Assembly (NCBI GenBank): GCA_023053685.1
Contig: JALIGW010000002.1
Span: forward strand, 45,443,278-45,507,277
Length of the DNA stretch: 64,000 nucleotides
Direction: 5' to 3'
Source of the DNA: Diadophis punctatus similis
Taxonomy: Eukaryota > Chordata > Lepidosauria > Squamata > Dipsadidae
Positions 44,936 to 55,301 of the stretch are shown piece by piece (within the stretch, counting starts at the first letter, position 1; each line of letters opens with the position of its first letter). The notes beneath the pieces are model-generated. The model was not told the origin of the DNA. It made no database searches and saw nothing but the letters and a program-made list of their open reading frames with translations. Made by a program: the position numbers and the translations under genes.

Positions 44936-45496
44936 CATGGCTTAGATATGCCCCATTCAGTGGGATTTGCTTAATGTTCAATAAGTATATATTCAATTTA
45001 TGTATATATAGCATAGGATCTTACCTTCTGCTGCAACATACCTTATTTGCTGAACCCTACTCATGAATATTCTATAGTCATTTTGTACACTTATGTGTAT
45101 GTTTGTGTGTGCACATGGTTAGGGCAGATGACAGATGTACTATATGTTCAATCAATAAAATGAGTCATTAGATATATTGTTGACTGCCAAGCAAATGTCT
45201 TTTGGCTATTAGGGAAAGCAGTCTTGTTTATACCTTTGAGCAAGGGAACTATAGGAAGCTTTGTGGTTTCCCTTGTGCTGGGTCCCTTATCCTTGATATA
45301 CTCATTGATATACTTTCTCAGTTTTTCTTTAAAAAAAACTGGTGAGGTAAAACAAGGCAGGGTTTCCAAAATCCTTCTTCCATTCTGTTCACTTACTTGG
45401 GGCAGCAGTGAGGTGGCATGAAAGGGACTTGCTGCCACCAAGTTGAACTGTGTGTCCCATCAATGGAGAGTTTCCTGTTCCCTTTTCAAAATACAG

Positions 45497-45549
<53 letters not shown>

Positions 45550-45550
45550 G
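45497..45550. repeat. (GTT)n microsatellite
   Basis: Eighteen GTT units, then 'gatgatgttgat'. The Gln or Asn runs in minus-strand frames are artefacts. Confidence 0.97.
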
Positions 45551-45810
45551 ATGATGTTGATTCCTCCTGAGCAACAGCCAAACCTGAAGTTAACAATTGG
45601 CTGAGATCTCTGAAGAAGAGACCAGAACGGGATCACAAGGAATAATATCAAAATGAAATGTGAAAGTGCCCTTTATCTCTTATCCCTGCATGTCTTGCAC
45701 CTTTTTCCCCCAGTATTGATCCTGCCAAAGCAAATGGGATTTTAAAGAATAATATATGTTCTATTTGAAAAATCTATCCAAGCTTCTGGATTCTCTTCTT
45801 TTTCTTTTCC

Positions 45811-46053
45811 CTTCCCTTCCCTCTCCCTCTCTCCCTCTCTCTCCCTCTCTCTCCCTCTCTCTCTCTCTCCCTCTCTCTCTCTCTCCCTCTCTCTCCCTTC
45901 CTCCCTCCCTCCCTCCCTCCCTCTCTCCCTCCCTCTCTCTCTCTCCCCCTCCCTTCCTCCCTCCCTCCCTCTCTCTCTCCCTCCCTCTCTCACTCTCTCT
46001 CTCCCTCCCTCCCTCCCTCTCTCTCCCTCTCTCTCTCCCTCCCTCTCTCTCTC
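45811..46053. repeat. (CTCT/CCCT)n low-complexity tract
   Basis: About 240 bp of pure pyrimidine alternating CT and CCCT units. Confidence 0.97.
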
Positions 46054-46084
46054 TGTATGTGTGTAATTTCCCTCCACCAAGCTG

Positions 46085-47216
46085 AAAAAGGCCAGATTGT
46101 TTGCTTAATTCAAGGCAAATTGTGCTAATGACTAGTTTCCTTATTTATCTGCCAAGGACGGGTGGCAATCACTCAGCACTGCAGAATGCAAATTAATGGG
46201 AGATTTGTGAACCACAGAGGACCTTCATTTAAAAAAATTCTGAGCCCTCAGGAAATGAACAGAGGATAACACCAAATAAGTATTACATTCTGCACAAAGG
46301 GAGCTCTAATGGAAGCAATGGCTCCTACATATGTTAACCTAGGACTTAAGCTATTTTCCATTTCTTTTTATCTCTTGCTCTGGGACTCCCCACTAAGGAC
46401 CTGATTGTCTTTCTGTGAAAAAATTACTTGGAGCTCAGCTCCCTTTGAGTCCTCATGTACAAATTTGTACTCTGAAACAGCACTGAGTTCTGCTGATAGC
46501 CTTTGTCTCTTTCTTGTGTTGTACCCTCTGTTCCTCAGAGGCACGAACACCTTTTCTAGCTTGTTGACGATAAAGGGGGGGGGGGGAGAGAGAATTTTTT
46601 TGAAATCACGAGACTTCATTGTTACATTTTCTTCCTGTCCTACATGGAACAATGGTATAAAAGAAAAGCTGTCGTGCTTGCATGGTGGTGAGCTGCAAGG
46701 GGTTTTAAAGCTGACACAATGATTAGGGAAAGCCTTGGAAATCATTGACTTGAGCCAGAAAAGAACATAATTTTGCTCAGCTTGAAACATGACTGGTTTT
46801 CAGAATGTAATAGGTTAGCTTATGTGACTTTAAAGGTCCAAAGTGTCAAATAGATTATTCTGCTTCTGTGCAATATCGAATAGCTCCACCATTACTGAAC
46901 CTCCATTTCATTTCGATTTATTACATTCATTTCAGGAATAGATATGCCCGTTCAAATTCAAGGCATTGTAGTTACATCAGTGATGGTAGAAACTGAGAAA
47001 TCCTTTAAAATGGACTCAAAGACCTAGTGTTAGATGAATTCCAGATTAAAATTCAAAATGAAATTTAATTAAACAGATTAAAAATATTTTAAGAATATTC
47101 TTCAGAGTATAATGACTATGGATTGTTAGCAAAGATATTTTTGTTTTAAAAACTATTGATATTGTAAGCCTGGTGTGTTTGTGTGTGCATGTTAATTTAA
47201 AGAAAGCAATTTTATA
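46085..47216. other. unassigned sequence
   Basis: No recognised element; a G run interrupts it at about 46576-46590. The 140-codon minus-strand frame at 46368-46790 has no family features. Confidence 0.45.
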
Positions 47217-47220
47217 CTAT

Positions 47221-47785
47221 TGTTAAAAGTAATATTCTTCTGGGTTCAGTTCCAAGTGGGGAAAAAGGCACTGGATTCATGGAAGTTGCTTGGAAAGAAG
47301 GTTTAATATGGTGGGCAGGAGCACATGGCATGAGCCCCTGTACAGAAAAGGTGGATCACATGCTTCCAGATGTTGGGTCCAGAGAAAAGGAAGGAAAAGA
47401 TGCTGAGTCCCTTGGTTTTATGACCTCTGTTGGGCCCCACCTCTTAGTTTCCTGTTCCTGTGTATGTAATGCACTCCGATTGGTGGTCAGACCCCCCCCA
47501 GGGGTGGGGGTCTTAGCTAGCCTTTTAGGCTGTCTCCCAAGTTTGTTTGAGTGCTGGTAATTTCCAGGTGCTATGTGGTAGAGGGCTAATCCTATCATGT
47601 CCTAAGGGTAAAGGTCTTAATCCCATCACCCTGGAGCTGAAGGGGGGGCAGGGAACTGCAGGAAGCTGCTTTGTATTTAAAACATGTTTCTCCTTTCCTC
47701 ATTCAGGGAAACATATTCTTCCTTTTTCAATATTTCCTAGGATATTTCATTCCTCTAGGACAGGGGTAGGTGCTAACTTCCTACA
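47221..47785 (-). mobile_element. retrovirus-like solo LTR
   Basis: TG...CA ('tgttaaaagt' to 'cttcctaca'), with a 4-bp TSD 'ctat' (47217-47220, 47786-47789). It matches 59607-60243 in inverse orientation and parts of 29208-30861. No internal genes are left. Confidence 0.82.
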
Positions 47786-48721
47786 CTATTGTAAAAAACC
47801 ACAATTAATGCTTTGTTTCTTTGTGAATCATTGAACGCATATCCTCTGTCCCCAGATACTTGTTATCTGTCATCAGTTTTGCCTTTGTCACATTGCTTTA
47901 AATAGATCTTTTAATGAAGTCACATAATGCCCTTGTTCTGAGGTACTTTACAAATTGGGTCATATAGCACATAATTTCCATAAGTATTGTCTGTTCATTA
48001 AAGCAGCTGTTTTGATATGAAGTTCTCCCTTAAGACAATGAAATCTAAAGTCAGTAGTTATCCAACTATTAACTTCTAAAGGTTAAAAGCTGAAACAAAA
48101 TCTGGATGGAAAAAATTCCCTTGTAAGAATTCATTAAAGCTGAAGTATTTCTGATCTTTGTAGGTATAGATACATCCCAGCATCTGAATTTTTTTTCCCA
48201 AGGCCTTTATGACTGCTCTGTGACATGTTTCTTGACTGCGAATTCCTTGAATATTGATACTTGAGTTCAAAAGATCTAATCTACCACTTCAATATCCTCA
48301 TTGTACATTCTAAGGATGGTTGCTGAACTTATTGCTATTACTTTGGTTTTCAACTTCTTTGATCTTTTTCTTTTACAGTGCCCTTTGACTTTCATTACTA
48401 ATAGGAATACACTATATAGTGTATTCCTGTATAGTGTATTCCTGTATAGTGTATACACTGTATGGGGTGTATGGGGTGTTCAGGGAGGGGTAGCACCTCT
48501 GGTGTAGGGGCATGTGGTGTCCTTTTACAGCAGCTCATTCTAGGGCAGCTGTTAGGGCAGCTCATTCACCTTTGGTCCCTACCTGTCACTCAGCTCTCAC
48601 CTGTGGCTCCTAGCAGCTGCAGCATGTGCAGCGGCCGCACCCCGGGCAACAGCTTTGACAGGCTGGCCAAACTACATTGAGAGTAGCCGTTGGGTCATTG
48701 ACCTTTGGTGAGATAGGGACT

Positions 48722-48872
48722 TATTTATTTTTATTTTATTTATTTATTTTGTCAAGTACGTATTGGTAATATATATAGATATCATTGTTTATATACATAA
48801 GATGGGTACTGATAAGAGGGAACATTAGGACAGGGACGGTAGGCATGCTGGTGCACTTATGCACGCCCGAGT
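48722..48872 (-). mobile_element. CR1 LINE 3' end with (TTTA)n
   Basis: The reverse complement matches the 3' UTR at 24020-24150 ('gcgtgcataag', 'ctaccgtccctgtcct', 'atacaaactac'-type sequence), ending in an AAAT-type tail on the left. Confidence 0.75.
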
Positions 48873-49200
48873 GCAACTTGTCTATCCCGAGCATGTGAAG
48901 TCAGATTCCGGCGGACTGAGTGGATGAAATCTACTAGAATAGGATAACGGTCATGAAGGCGATCTCTGCAAGCGATGTGATACGCTAAGAGCACGCAAGA
49001 CACAAAAGACGCCTGGTCAACCACAGCGCCCAGCCCATCTCCAACTATCTTGACTCTTGTCCTGCTATTGGAGCAAGATAGAATCTGGGAAGAGAGAGTG
49101 AGGCTGACTATGCACACCTCTCCCTCACTTTAATCCAATTCATGCGCAAGTCTTGACATTCCCCCCCCCGATTCTCATAGATGTCAAGGTCCTCTTCGAA
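48873..49200 (-). other. unclassified repeat-like block
   Basis: A GC-balanced segment with a minus-strand open frame of 86 codons (RNLTSHARDRQ and similar). It adjoins the CR1 tail but does not continue CR1. It resembles repeat sequence in style, but I cannot name it. Confidence 0.35.
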
Positions 49201-49720
49201 CATGATGGACGAACATCATACACTGTATAGTGTATTCCTATTAGTCCTCAAGGTTCCACTCTAATGGAACCTGCCCATTAGGACGTAAGTCAAAACTGTT
49301 ATAAAATGAATTTGACTCATTTTTATGACACTTTTTACTGCACTCGTTAAACAAATCAACCAGGTCATTAAGTAAATGAAGATTGGACTTGATGTTTGCT
49401 TCAGTTTGTTAAATTATGTCCATGATTATTTAAGCGAACCAAGAGGTTTGAGCATGTGAAGGGTTGGATCAGCTATCAGCAGTTCTGGCAAGGCAAGTCT
49501 GCAGCATCTCCAGGCAGGTGTCCAAACTTAAATTGAGGTGGAGGGTGAATTTGCAGGGCTTCTCGGTGTGGAGCCTCCAGAGGAACACCTATCAGTTGTT
49601 GTACAAGCAATCTTCAGTAGTGCACACTAATCCTCAAAGTAAAAGCAAACAAACACAGCTGAACAGAATACAAAGGAAACTTCTGCAGCAATCTCAAAGC
49701 AAAGGCAAACAAGCAGACTA

Positions 49721-50103
49721 GAGAATAGAATAGAATAGAATAGAATAGAATAGAATAGAATAGAATAGAATAGAATAGAATAGAATTTTTTATTGGCCAA
49801 GTGTGATTGGACACACAAGGAATTTGTCTTGGTGCATATGTTCTCAGTGTACATAAAAGAAAAGATACATTCATCAAGAATCATAAGGTACAACACTTAA
49901 TGATAGTCCAGGTGCAAATAAACAATCAAATCATATTAGGAACCAGTCAATGTAAATCATAAGGATACAAGCAACAAGTTACAGTCATACAGTCATTAGT
50001 GGGAGGAGATGGGTGATGGGAACGATGAGAAGTTTAATAGTACTGCAGACTTAGTAAATAGTTTGACAGTGTTGAGGGAATTATTTCTTTAGCAGAGTGA
50101 TGG
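49721..50103 (-). mobile_element. CR1 LINE 3' UTR with (AATAG)n tail
   Basis: 49787-50103 is the reverse complement of the CR1 3' UTR at 30480-30770. 49721-49786 is the (ATTCT)n tail in complement, about thirteen pentamers. This is the pentanucleotide known from snake CR1 elements. Confidence 0.9.
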
Positions 50104-50299
50104 CAGAATAGAGTAGAATGCAAAGGAAATTTATAGTACTGAATCTGCTTTCTGTAGATGCTGGGTAGTATTTCTGCAATCAATTCCAAGGCAAAAGCAC
50201 AATGGTTTGTAAAGTACTTACAAACAAGCACAGTACTATAATGAAGAAGAAGAATTTAGATACTTATAAAGGCAACTACAGTCCTGCAGTCATCAAGAC

Positions 50300-50493
50300 C
50301 AGCAGTCACCAACTGGTGGTCCATGGACCATTGGTGGTCCGCGAGAAAGTTTTGGTGGTCCGCAGAAAAATTATTTGCATTTTTATATTGCACTAAATGC
50401 TATTTATCTTTTTAAAAAATTCATATTAGTGGTCCGCGGGATTTAAAATTATGAATTTGGTGGTCCCTGAGGTCAGAAAAGTTGTGACCCCTG
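50300..50493. mobile_element. hAT non-autonomous element (CAGCGGTCACCAAC family), short form
   Basis: It starts 'cagcagtcaccaac' and ends 'gttgtgacccctg', with a perfect 8-bp TSD 'atcaagac' (50292-50299, 50494-50501). It is the empty-site equivalent of 15549-16566. Confidence 0.93.
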
Positions 50494-50671
50494 ATCAAGA
50501 CAACAGCAATGAGAGATTAATTGGCAGCAATGAGGAGGGGGAAAAATCAAGTGCTGGCTGCAAAGTCCCCTGTTTTTGACCAGGGGGGAAAATCCACACC
50601 AAATAAATGTTGAAATTGCTGTCATAACCATGGGTGACAAAGGCCTGTTACAGGACTAAAAAAAGAAACCC

Positions 50672-50885
50672 TGGTCATGCAGTGGTTACAATGCATTACT
50701 GCAGGCAAACTCTGCCCACAGTCTGGTGTTCAATTCTGACAGATTCAAAGTTGACTTAGCCTTCCATCTTTCCGAGGTCGGTAAAAAGAGGACCCAGATT
50801 GTTGGGGGCACTATGCTGAGACTATAAACTGCTTTAAAGATCTATGGAGCAGTATATAAGTCTAAGTGCTATTGCTATTGCTAAA
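50672..50885 (+). mobile_element. tRNA-derived SINE with L2-like tail, diverged
   Basis: Body 'cttccatctttccgaggtcg' and tail 'tataagtctaagtgctattgctattgct' match the SINE at 3641; the head is more diverged. Confidence 0.8.
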
Positions 50886-51048
50886 AATGGCTGCTGCTTC
50901 AGGAGTGACTGAGTCCAGGTCACATAAATGCAGGGGCCTCTTATTGTTCCCAACTTTTAACCCCTGTTGTAAGTACATTTGGAGGTGCATTCATAACTTC
51001 GAACAGTTGTTAAATAGCCATTCATATGTACAGGTATACTACCTATAC

Positions 51049-51490
51049 CAGGGGTGTCAAACTCAAGGCCGAGGGGCTGGATCCGGCCTGCGTGGTACTT
51101 AGAGGGCCGCTTTGGATACAGCAAAGGACCAACCCGCAATGCCTCTGCCAGCGAAAATGGAGCTTGGAAGGGCCGCGTTTTCAGCCGCGGCAGCCTCCTG
51201 CAACCCTCTGCCAGTGAAAATGGAGTTCCGTTTTTGCTGGCAGAGAGCTGCAGGAGGCCATCGTGGCCAAAAACAGAGCTCAAGATCCTGTTTTCGTTGG
51301 CAGAGCGCTCCACTCACCATAGTGACACAAGTGACAACAAGTGACTTAGTGGGTGACAATGACAACAAGTGACATAGTGACATAAGTGACAACAAGCTGG
51401 CCATGTCCACCCTGGCCACACCCACCCCAGCCCCTGAGGTCAAACACAACCCTGATGCGGCCTTCAATGAAATCGAGTTTGATACCCCTG
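51049..51490. mobile_element. hAT non-autonomous element (CAGGGGTGTCAAACTC family)
   Basis: The ends 'caggggtgtcaaactc' and 'gagtttgatacccctg' are inverted repeats; the TSD is imperfect ('acctatac', 'acccatag'). The interior has repeated 'tgccagcgaaaatgga' blocks and a (GTGACAACAA)-type tandem repeat near 51325-51392. Confidence 0.87.
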
Positions 51491-51498
51491 ACCCATAG

Positions 51499-53004
51499 AT
51501 TTATCCCATATACAGACAGCTAGAGATTTTTTAAATATATATGGAATAAGACCACAGACACCACATTGGGTAGCACGACTGGTAGCAGAAATTCGTCATC
51601 ATTGCTTCCAAAGCCCTATTTTCAGATAATAGAAAGTCGTTTTCCAGAGTTTCAAGTTCCTTTTCCTGAAGATCTAAATTCTAGAACTAGGTGGGAGCAA
51701 TGTCCTTCTGAAAAATATCAATAATTTACTTCATAAAGTGATTTGGGTTCAATGGTGTATGTTCCTCTGTACAGTGCCCTCTACATCCCGTCTGCTAAGA
51801 AACCTATATTTGAGGGAGGCACAGGGATACAAAGGAAGGAAAGGGTAAAAAATTCACTAATGTATGTTTTCCCCAAACTGATGTTCTCTATATTTATTGG
51901 ACTTCAATTCCCATAATTACCTTATAAGTTGGTCCAACCTATTTGGCCAGTCTTGGCACCAGGCAAAGTTTTCATGTAAGATTTATTTGCACTAGTTGGA
52001 TGCTGTGTTCTAATTGGCGTACTTGCATTGATAATGAATAAATTATCTTTATACAAAGATATGGAGGTGTTGTTATTTAAATGGATGTCAGTGAAAACTA
52101 TGAGTTGCTATACTAATTAAAATCACCTAGTGTTGATTGATGTTATTTTCATGTCTAAAATATAATAGAGATCAAGAATAAACGTTTACAGCCTTGTCCT
52201 CATGCATCTCCAGTGTTTTGCATGATTATTTTTTCTGCCATTCATTTATGCTATGTTTTAAAGTCTGTGCCAATTTTCCCAATAGTTTCTCAAGACCATC
52301 TCATTAAAATCAGAAATTATTAAACACCTGTTTCTGGAGAATTTAGCAAGACTTGCTGAGATCATAAAACTTAATTACTGTAACCATATATGCTTTTCCA
52401 TTTTCTTGAACCAGTTTGATAGAACCTTATTTCCCATAACAGACATGAATCTTAATGGAGTTCCACAACACATGGAATTTTGGCTACCCATGTAGTAATT
52501 TGTTTCACTAATTGAGATGTCATTTTTAAATTAAGGGATGTCTGCTTAGTGCAGAGAAATTCTTAGAAACAAAACAAAATGTTAATAGTATGCTTTTATG
52601 TTCATATCCATTGAAGCTTCCATGCAGAGTCACAATGCTAGTAGTTTTAATGATATTTATTTTTGTTGAATTCATCAGCCATATCAGATGTTAATCTGCC
52701 AGAAAACAATTTGTATTAGTTTATGCCTGAATCTCTGAATGATTGAACCCGAGGTTGAAAAGGATATTTCTGCTACCTCCTTCCTTTAGCTATTTGGCCA
52801 GAAGGCTAAAGACTTGCTTTGAGAGAAGAGGGCAAGGCTATCTGCTTGGCTCCATCCACCATCCATTTCAAGCTCTCACCAATTTAGGTAAATTCCTGAG
52901 GAGTGTAGGAACCTGAACAAATAATAAATGGTATCTTGACTGCTGTGCAGTGGTCTTCTAGTCTTTCATTTAATGACTTAATGGCTTTCGTGTATGTGCG
53001 GATG
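51499..53004. other. unassigned sequence
   Basis: AT-rich sequence, nothing recognised. Confidence 0.45.
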
Positions 53005-53012
53005 TTCTAGGA

Positions 53013-53147
53013 CAGGGGTAAGCAAAGTTGGCTCTTCTATGACTCGTGGACTTCAACTCCCAGAATTCCTAAACTAGCATGATTGGCTCAGAAATTCTGG
53101 GAGTTGAAGTCCACGAGTCATAAAAGAGCCAACTTTGCCTACCCCGG
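53013..53147. mobile_element. foldback hAT-type MITE
   Basis: 135-bp near-perfect hairpin of the same sequence family as 41151-41275, with a perfect 8-bp TSD 'ttctagga' (53005-53012, 53148-53155). Confidence 0.95.
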
Positions 53148-53155
53148 TTCTAGGA

Positions 53156-54296
53156 CATTTCTTTGAAGATGAGTTCACTGATTGTTTGCAATTAAAAACC
53201 AGTTCCCCATTGGTAATACATCAATTTTACTGAAGTTTCAAAGCCCACAAGTTACTAACCAAAATAATATAGTAATCTACAAAAATAATATTTAGAGATT
53301 TAAAATAATTTTAATGAGCAAATCACATCTCTGTGGGTCATTATTAGACTATGATAAAACAATGAATAGATGTAACGAAGTTACATGAGTACATGAATTT
53401 AGAAGACTTTAATGAACTGAAAGAGCATACATGGGTACTCAATGTTCTGTTGAGTTTAATGAGGTATAATCCCTTGCAACTGATATAGTATTACAAAGTT
53501 TAAATCCTATACTTTTACTATTTAACTCATTGGGCTGATTTGTGAGTACAGTACATACATGCAGAGTTGCACTACACAGTACATTTTTCGATGTTTCAGA
53601 TATCTTCCCAATGATGGCATACACCTGCTATTCATGCAAGATAACACTCTGGTAATCTGATGTCACATCTGGTGCCTTGAAATTATGTTCAAAGTTCAAG
53701 ATATCCCAGTAGTACAATATCCCTGAACTGGGAGTGTCATTTCAAGTCAGCAAGCGATGCTTCAGAAATAGTGTTGTATTGCTGCCATGAGCTTCAAGGG
53801 ACAATCTGGGCTCTCATGGGGGGGAAAATATATGAGCTGAAAAAAGATTTATGTGACAGGTAACTTCCTGAAATGAAAAGGGAGAGTCAAGTAATCAGTC
53901 TGAGCAAAGTAGAGCACACCTTTTTTTATTAATGTTATCAAATCAGGCATATACTCTGGCTGAAAAAGATAGCAATGTAGCATGTGTGTTTTTTATTAAT
54001 GTTGCCTCCATGCCTCAAAAGTGAAAATTAGAAGTATTGAAATAGAGTATGTGTCTTTGCACACTCACCCATATTTTGTTGCATGAACGGCAATATGTTG
54101 GGATATTGATTTAACACCTAAGGGCCATGTGTTTTTTAATTGCCTGTCTCTCCTTTCTTATTTCTCATTCTAATAAATAAAGAGGGTTGTTTTGCATTGT
54201 TGTTTCCTAGATGTTTTGATCAATTTATTGCTCTCAAGTAGAACAGTAAGTACTATTGTTAACTTAAGACAGAAACAGCTAATATACTTTTCCACA
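53156..54296. other. unassigned sequence
   Basis: AT-rich sequence, nothing recognised. Confidence 0.45.
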
Positions 54297-54298
54297 TA

Positions 54299-55301
54299 CC
54301 GTATTTTTCGGAGTATAAGACGTATTGGAGTATAACACGCACCTTAGTTTTGGGGGAGGAAAACAAGGAAAAAAGACCTCTGCCTCCAAGCAATTTGCCA
54401 AACAGCAAACAGCACAGATGATATACACTGTTTGCTGTGTATTTCTGTGCATATGTGCCTGACCCATAGAAATAGCAAAGAATTGGAGAAATGTACATTA
54501 TGCCAGAAAGTTTTCTTAAATGTAGTCACACTAACTTCTCCCAATTATTTAAATAGATCTACTCCAAGGTAAGTCAGGATTTAACTCTAATACTAAACAA
54601 GACACTGTTACATTTCAGACTATACTTGTACAGAGCTGTTAAAATTAATTAAAATTTCTGGAAGTATACATTATTATTTAAAAGAAGATACAATAGCACT
54701 GGGCCTCTTCAGAGCAAGCATTTATTTTTAAAAGCTTCTTTATTTTGTTAAGTTGTCTAGATTTACAGGGGTCTCCAACCTTGGCAACTTTAAGACTTGT
54801 GGACTTCGACTCCCAGAATTCCACAGCCAGCAAAGCTAACAAAGCTGGCTGTGGAATTCTGGGAATTGAAGTCCACAAGTCTTAAAATTGCCAAGGTTGG
54901 AGACCTGCCTCTAGAACAATAATAAAGCAGTCTTTAAAAAATAAGTCTAATAATTTGAACATTCTACAGACATTCATAGTTATTCACTTACCCCCTTGCA
55001 TCCAGTTCAGCAGAAAATAAAAATCTGTGTGTCTCTCCTATTTGCCTCTTTGCAGCTAGTTTCACTTTCATTTTAGCACTGGCAAATCAGCTGGGGATCG
55101 GGAAGCTGCTAATGACTTGCTTGTCTTAACAGGCTGTTCCCTGTTTGCTGCAAACAGGTAAATTGCTGGAAGACAGAGGCCAAAGGGTGGGAGTGGGGGG
55201 GCTACATTCGGTGTATAAGACAAACCCAAGTTTTCACCCTCTTTTTGGGGGTAAAAATATATAAAAAAAAATAAAAATATAAATATACTCCGAAAATACG
55301 A
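54299..55301. mobile_element. mariner-like non-autonomous element, about 1 kb
   Basis: The left end 'ccgtatttttcggagtataa' and right end 'tatactccgaaaatacg' are inverted repeats; TA lies on the left (54297-54298), AT on the right. A foldback MITE (54766-54907) is nested inside. Another internal end-like 'gtgtataagacaaa' lies near 55220. Confidence 0.82.
54766..54907. mobile_element. foldback hAT-type MITE
   Basis: A hairpin with arms 'caggggtctccaaccttggc' and its complement, the same design as 38663-38795. A clear TSD could not be read. Confidence 0.85.

Larger units (their letters stand above)
48398..49244. mobile_element. segment bounded by 19-bp inverted repeats, possible DNA element
   Basis: 'ctaataggaatacactata' at 48398-48416 and its exact reverse complement at 49226-49244 bound 847 bp. 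Just inside the left end a 15-bp unit 'tatagtgtattcctg' is repeated. The interior contains a CR1 3' end (minus) and a block of unclassified repeat-like sequence. Confidence 0.5.

Noticed and set aside
45460..45651. Poly-Gln/Asn frames
   Set aside because: Readings of the (GTT)n microsatellite on the minus strand.
46368..46790. 140-codon minus-strand open frame
   Set aside because: No domain, no homology I can recall, no splice signals at the frame ends.
48857..49117. 86-codon frame beside a CR1 tail
   Set aside because: Possibly part of an unnamed repeat; no recognisable protein family, so not called a gene.
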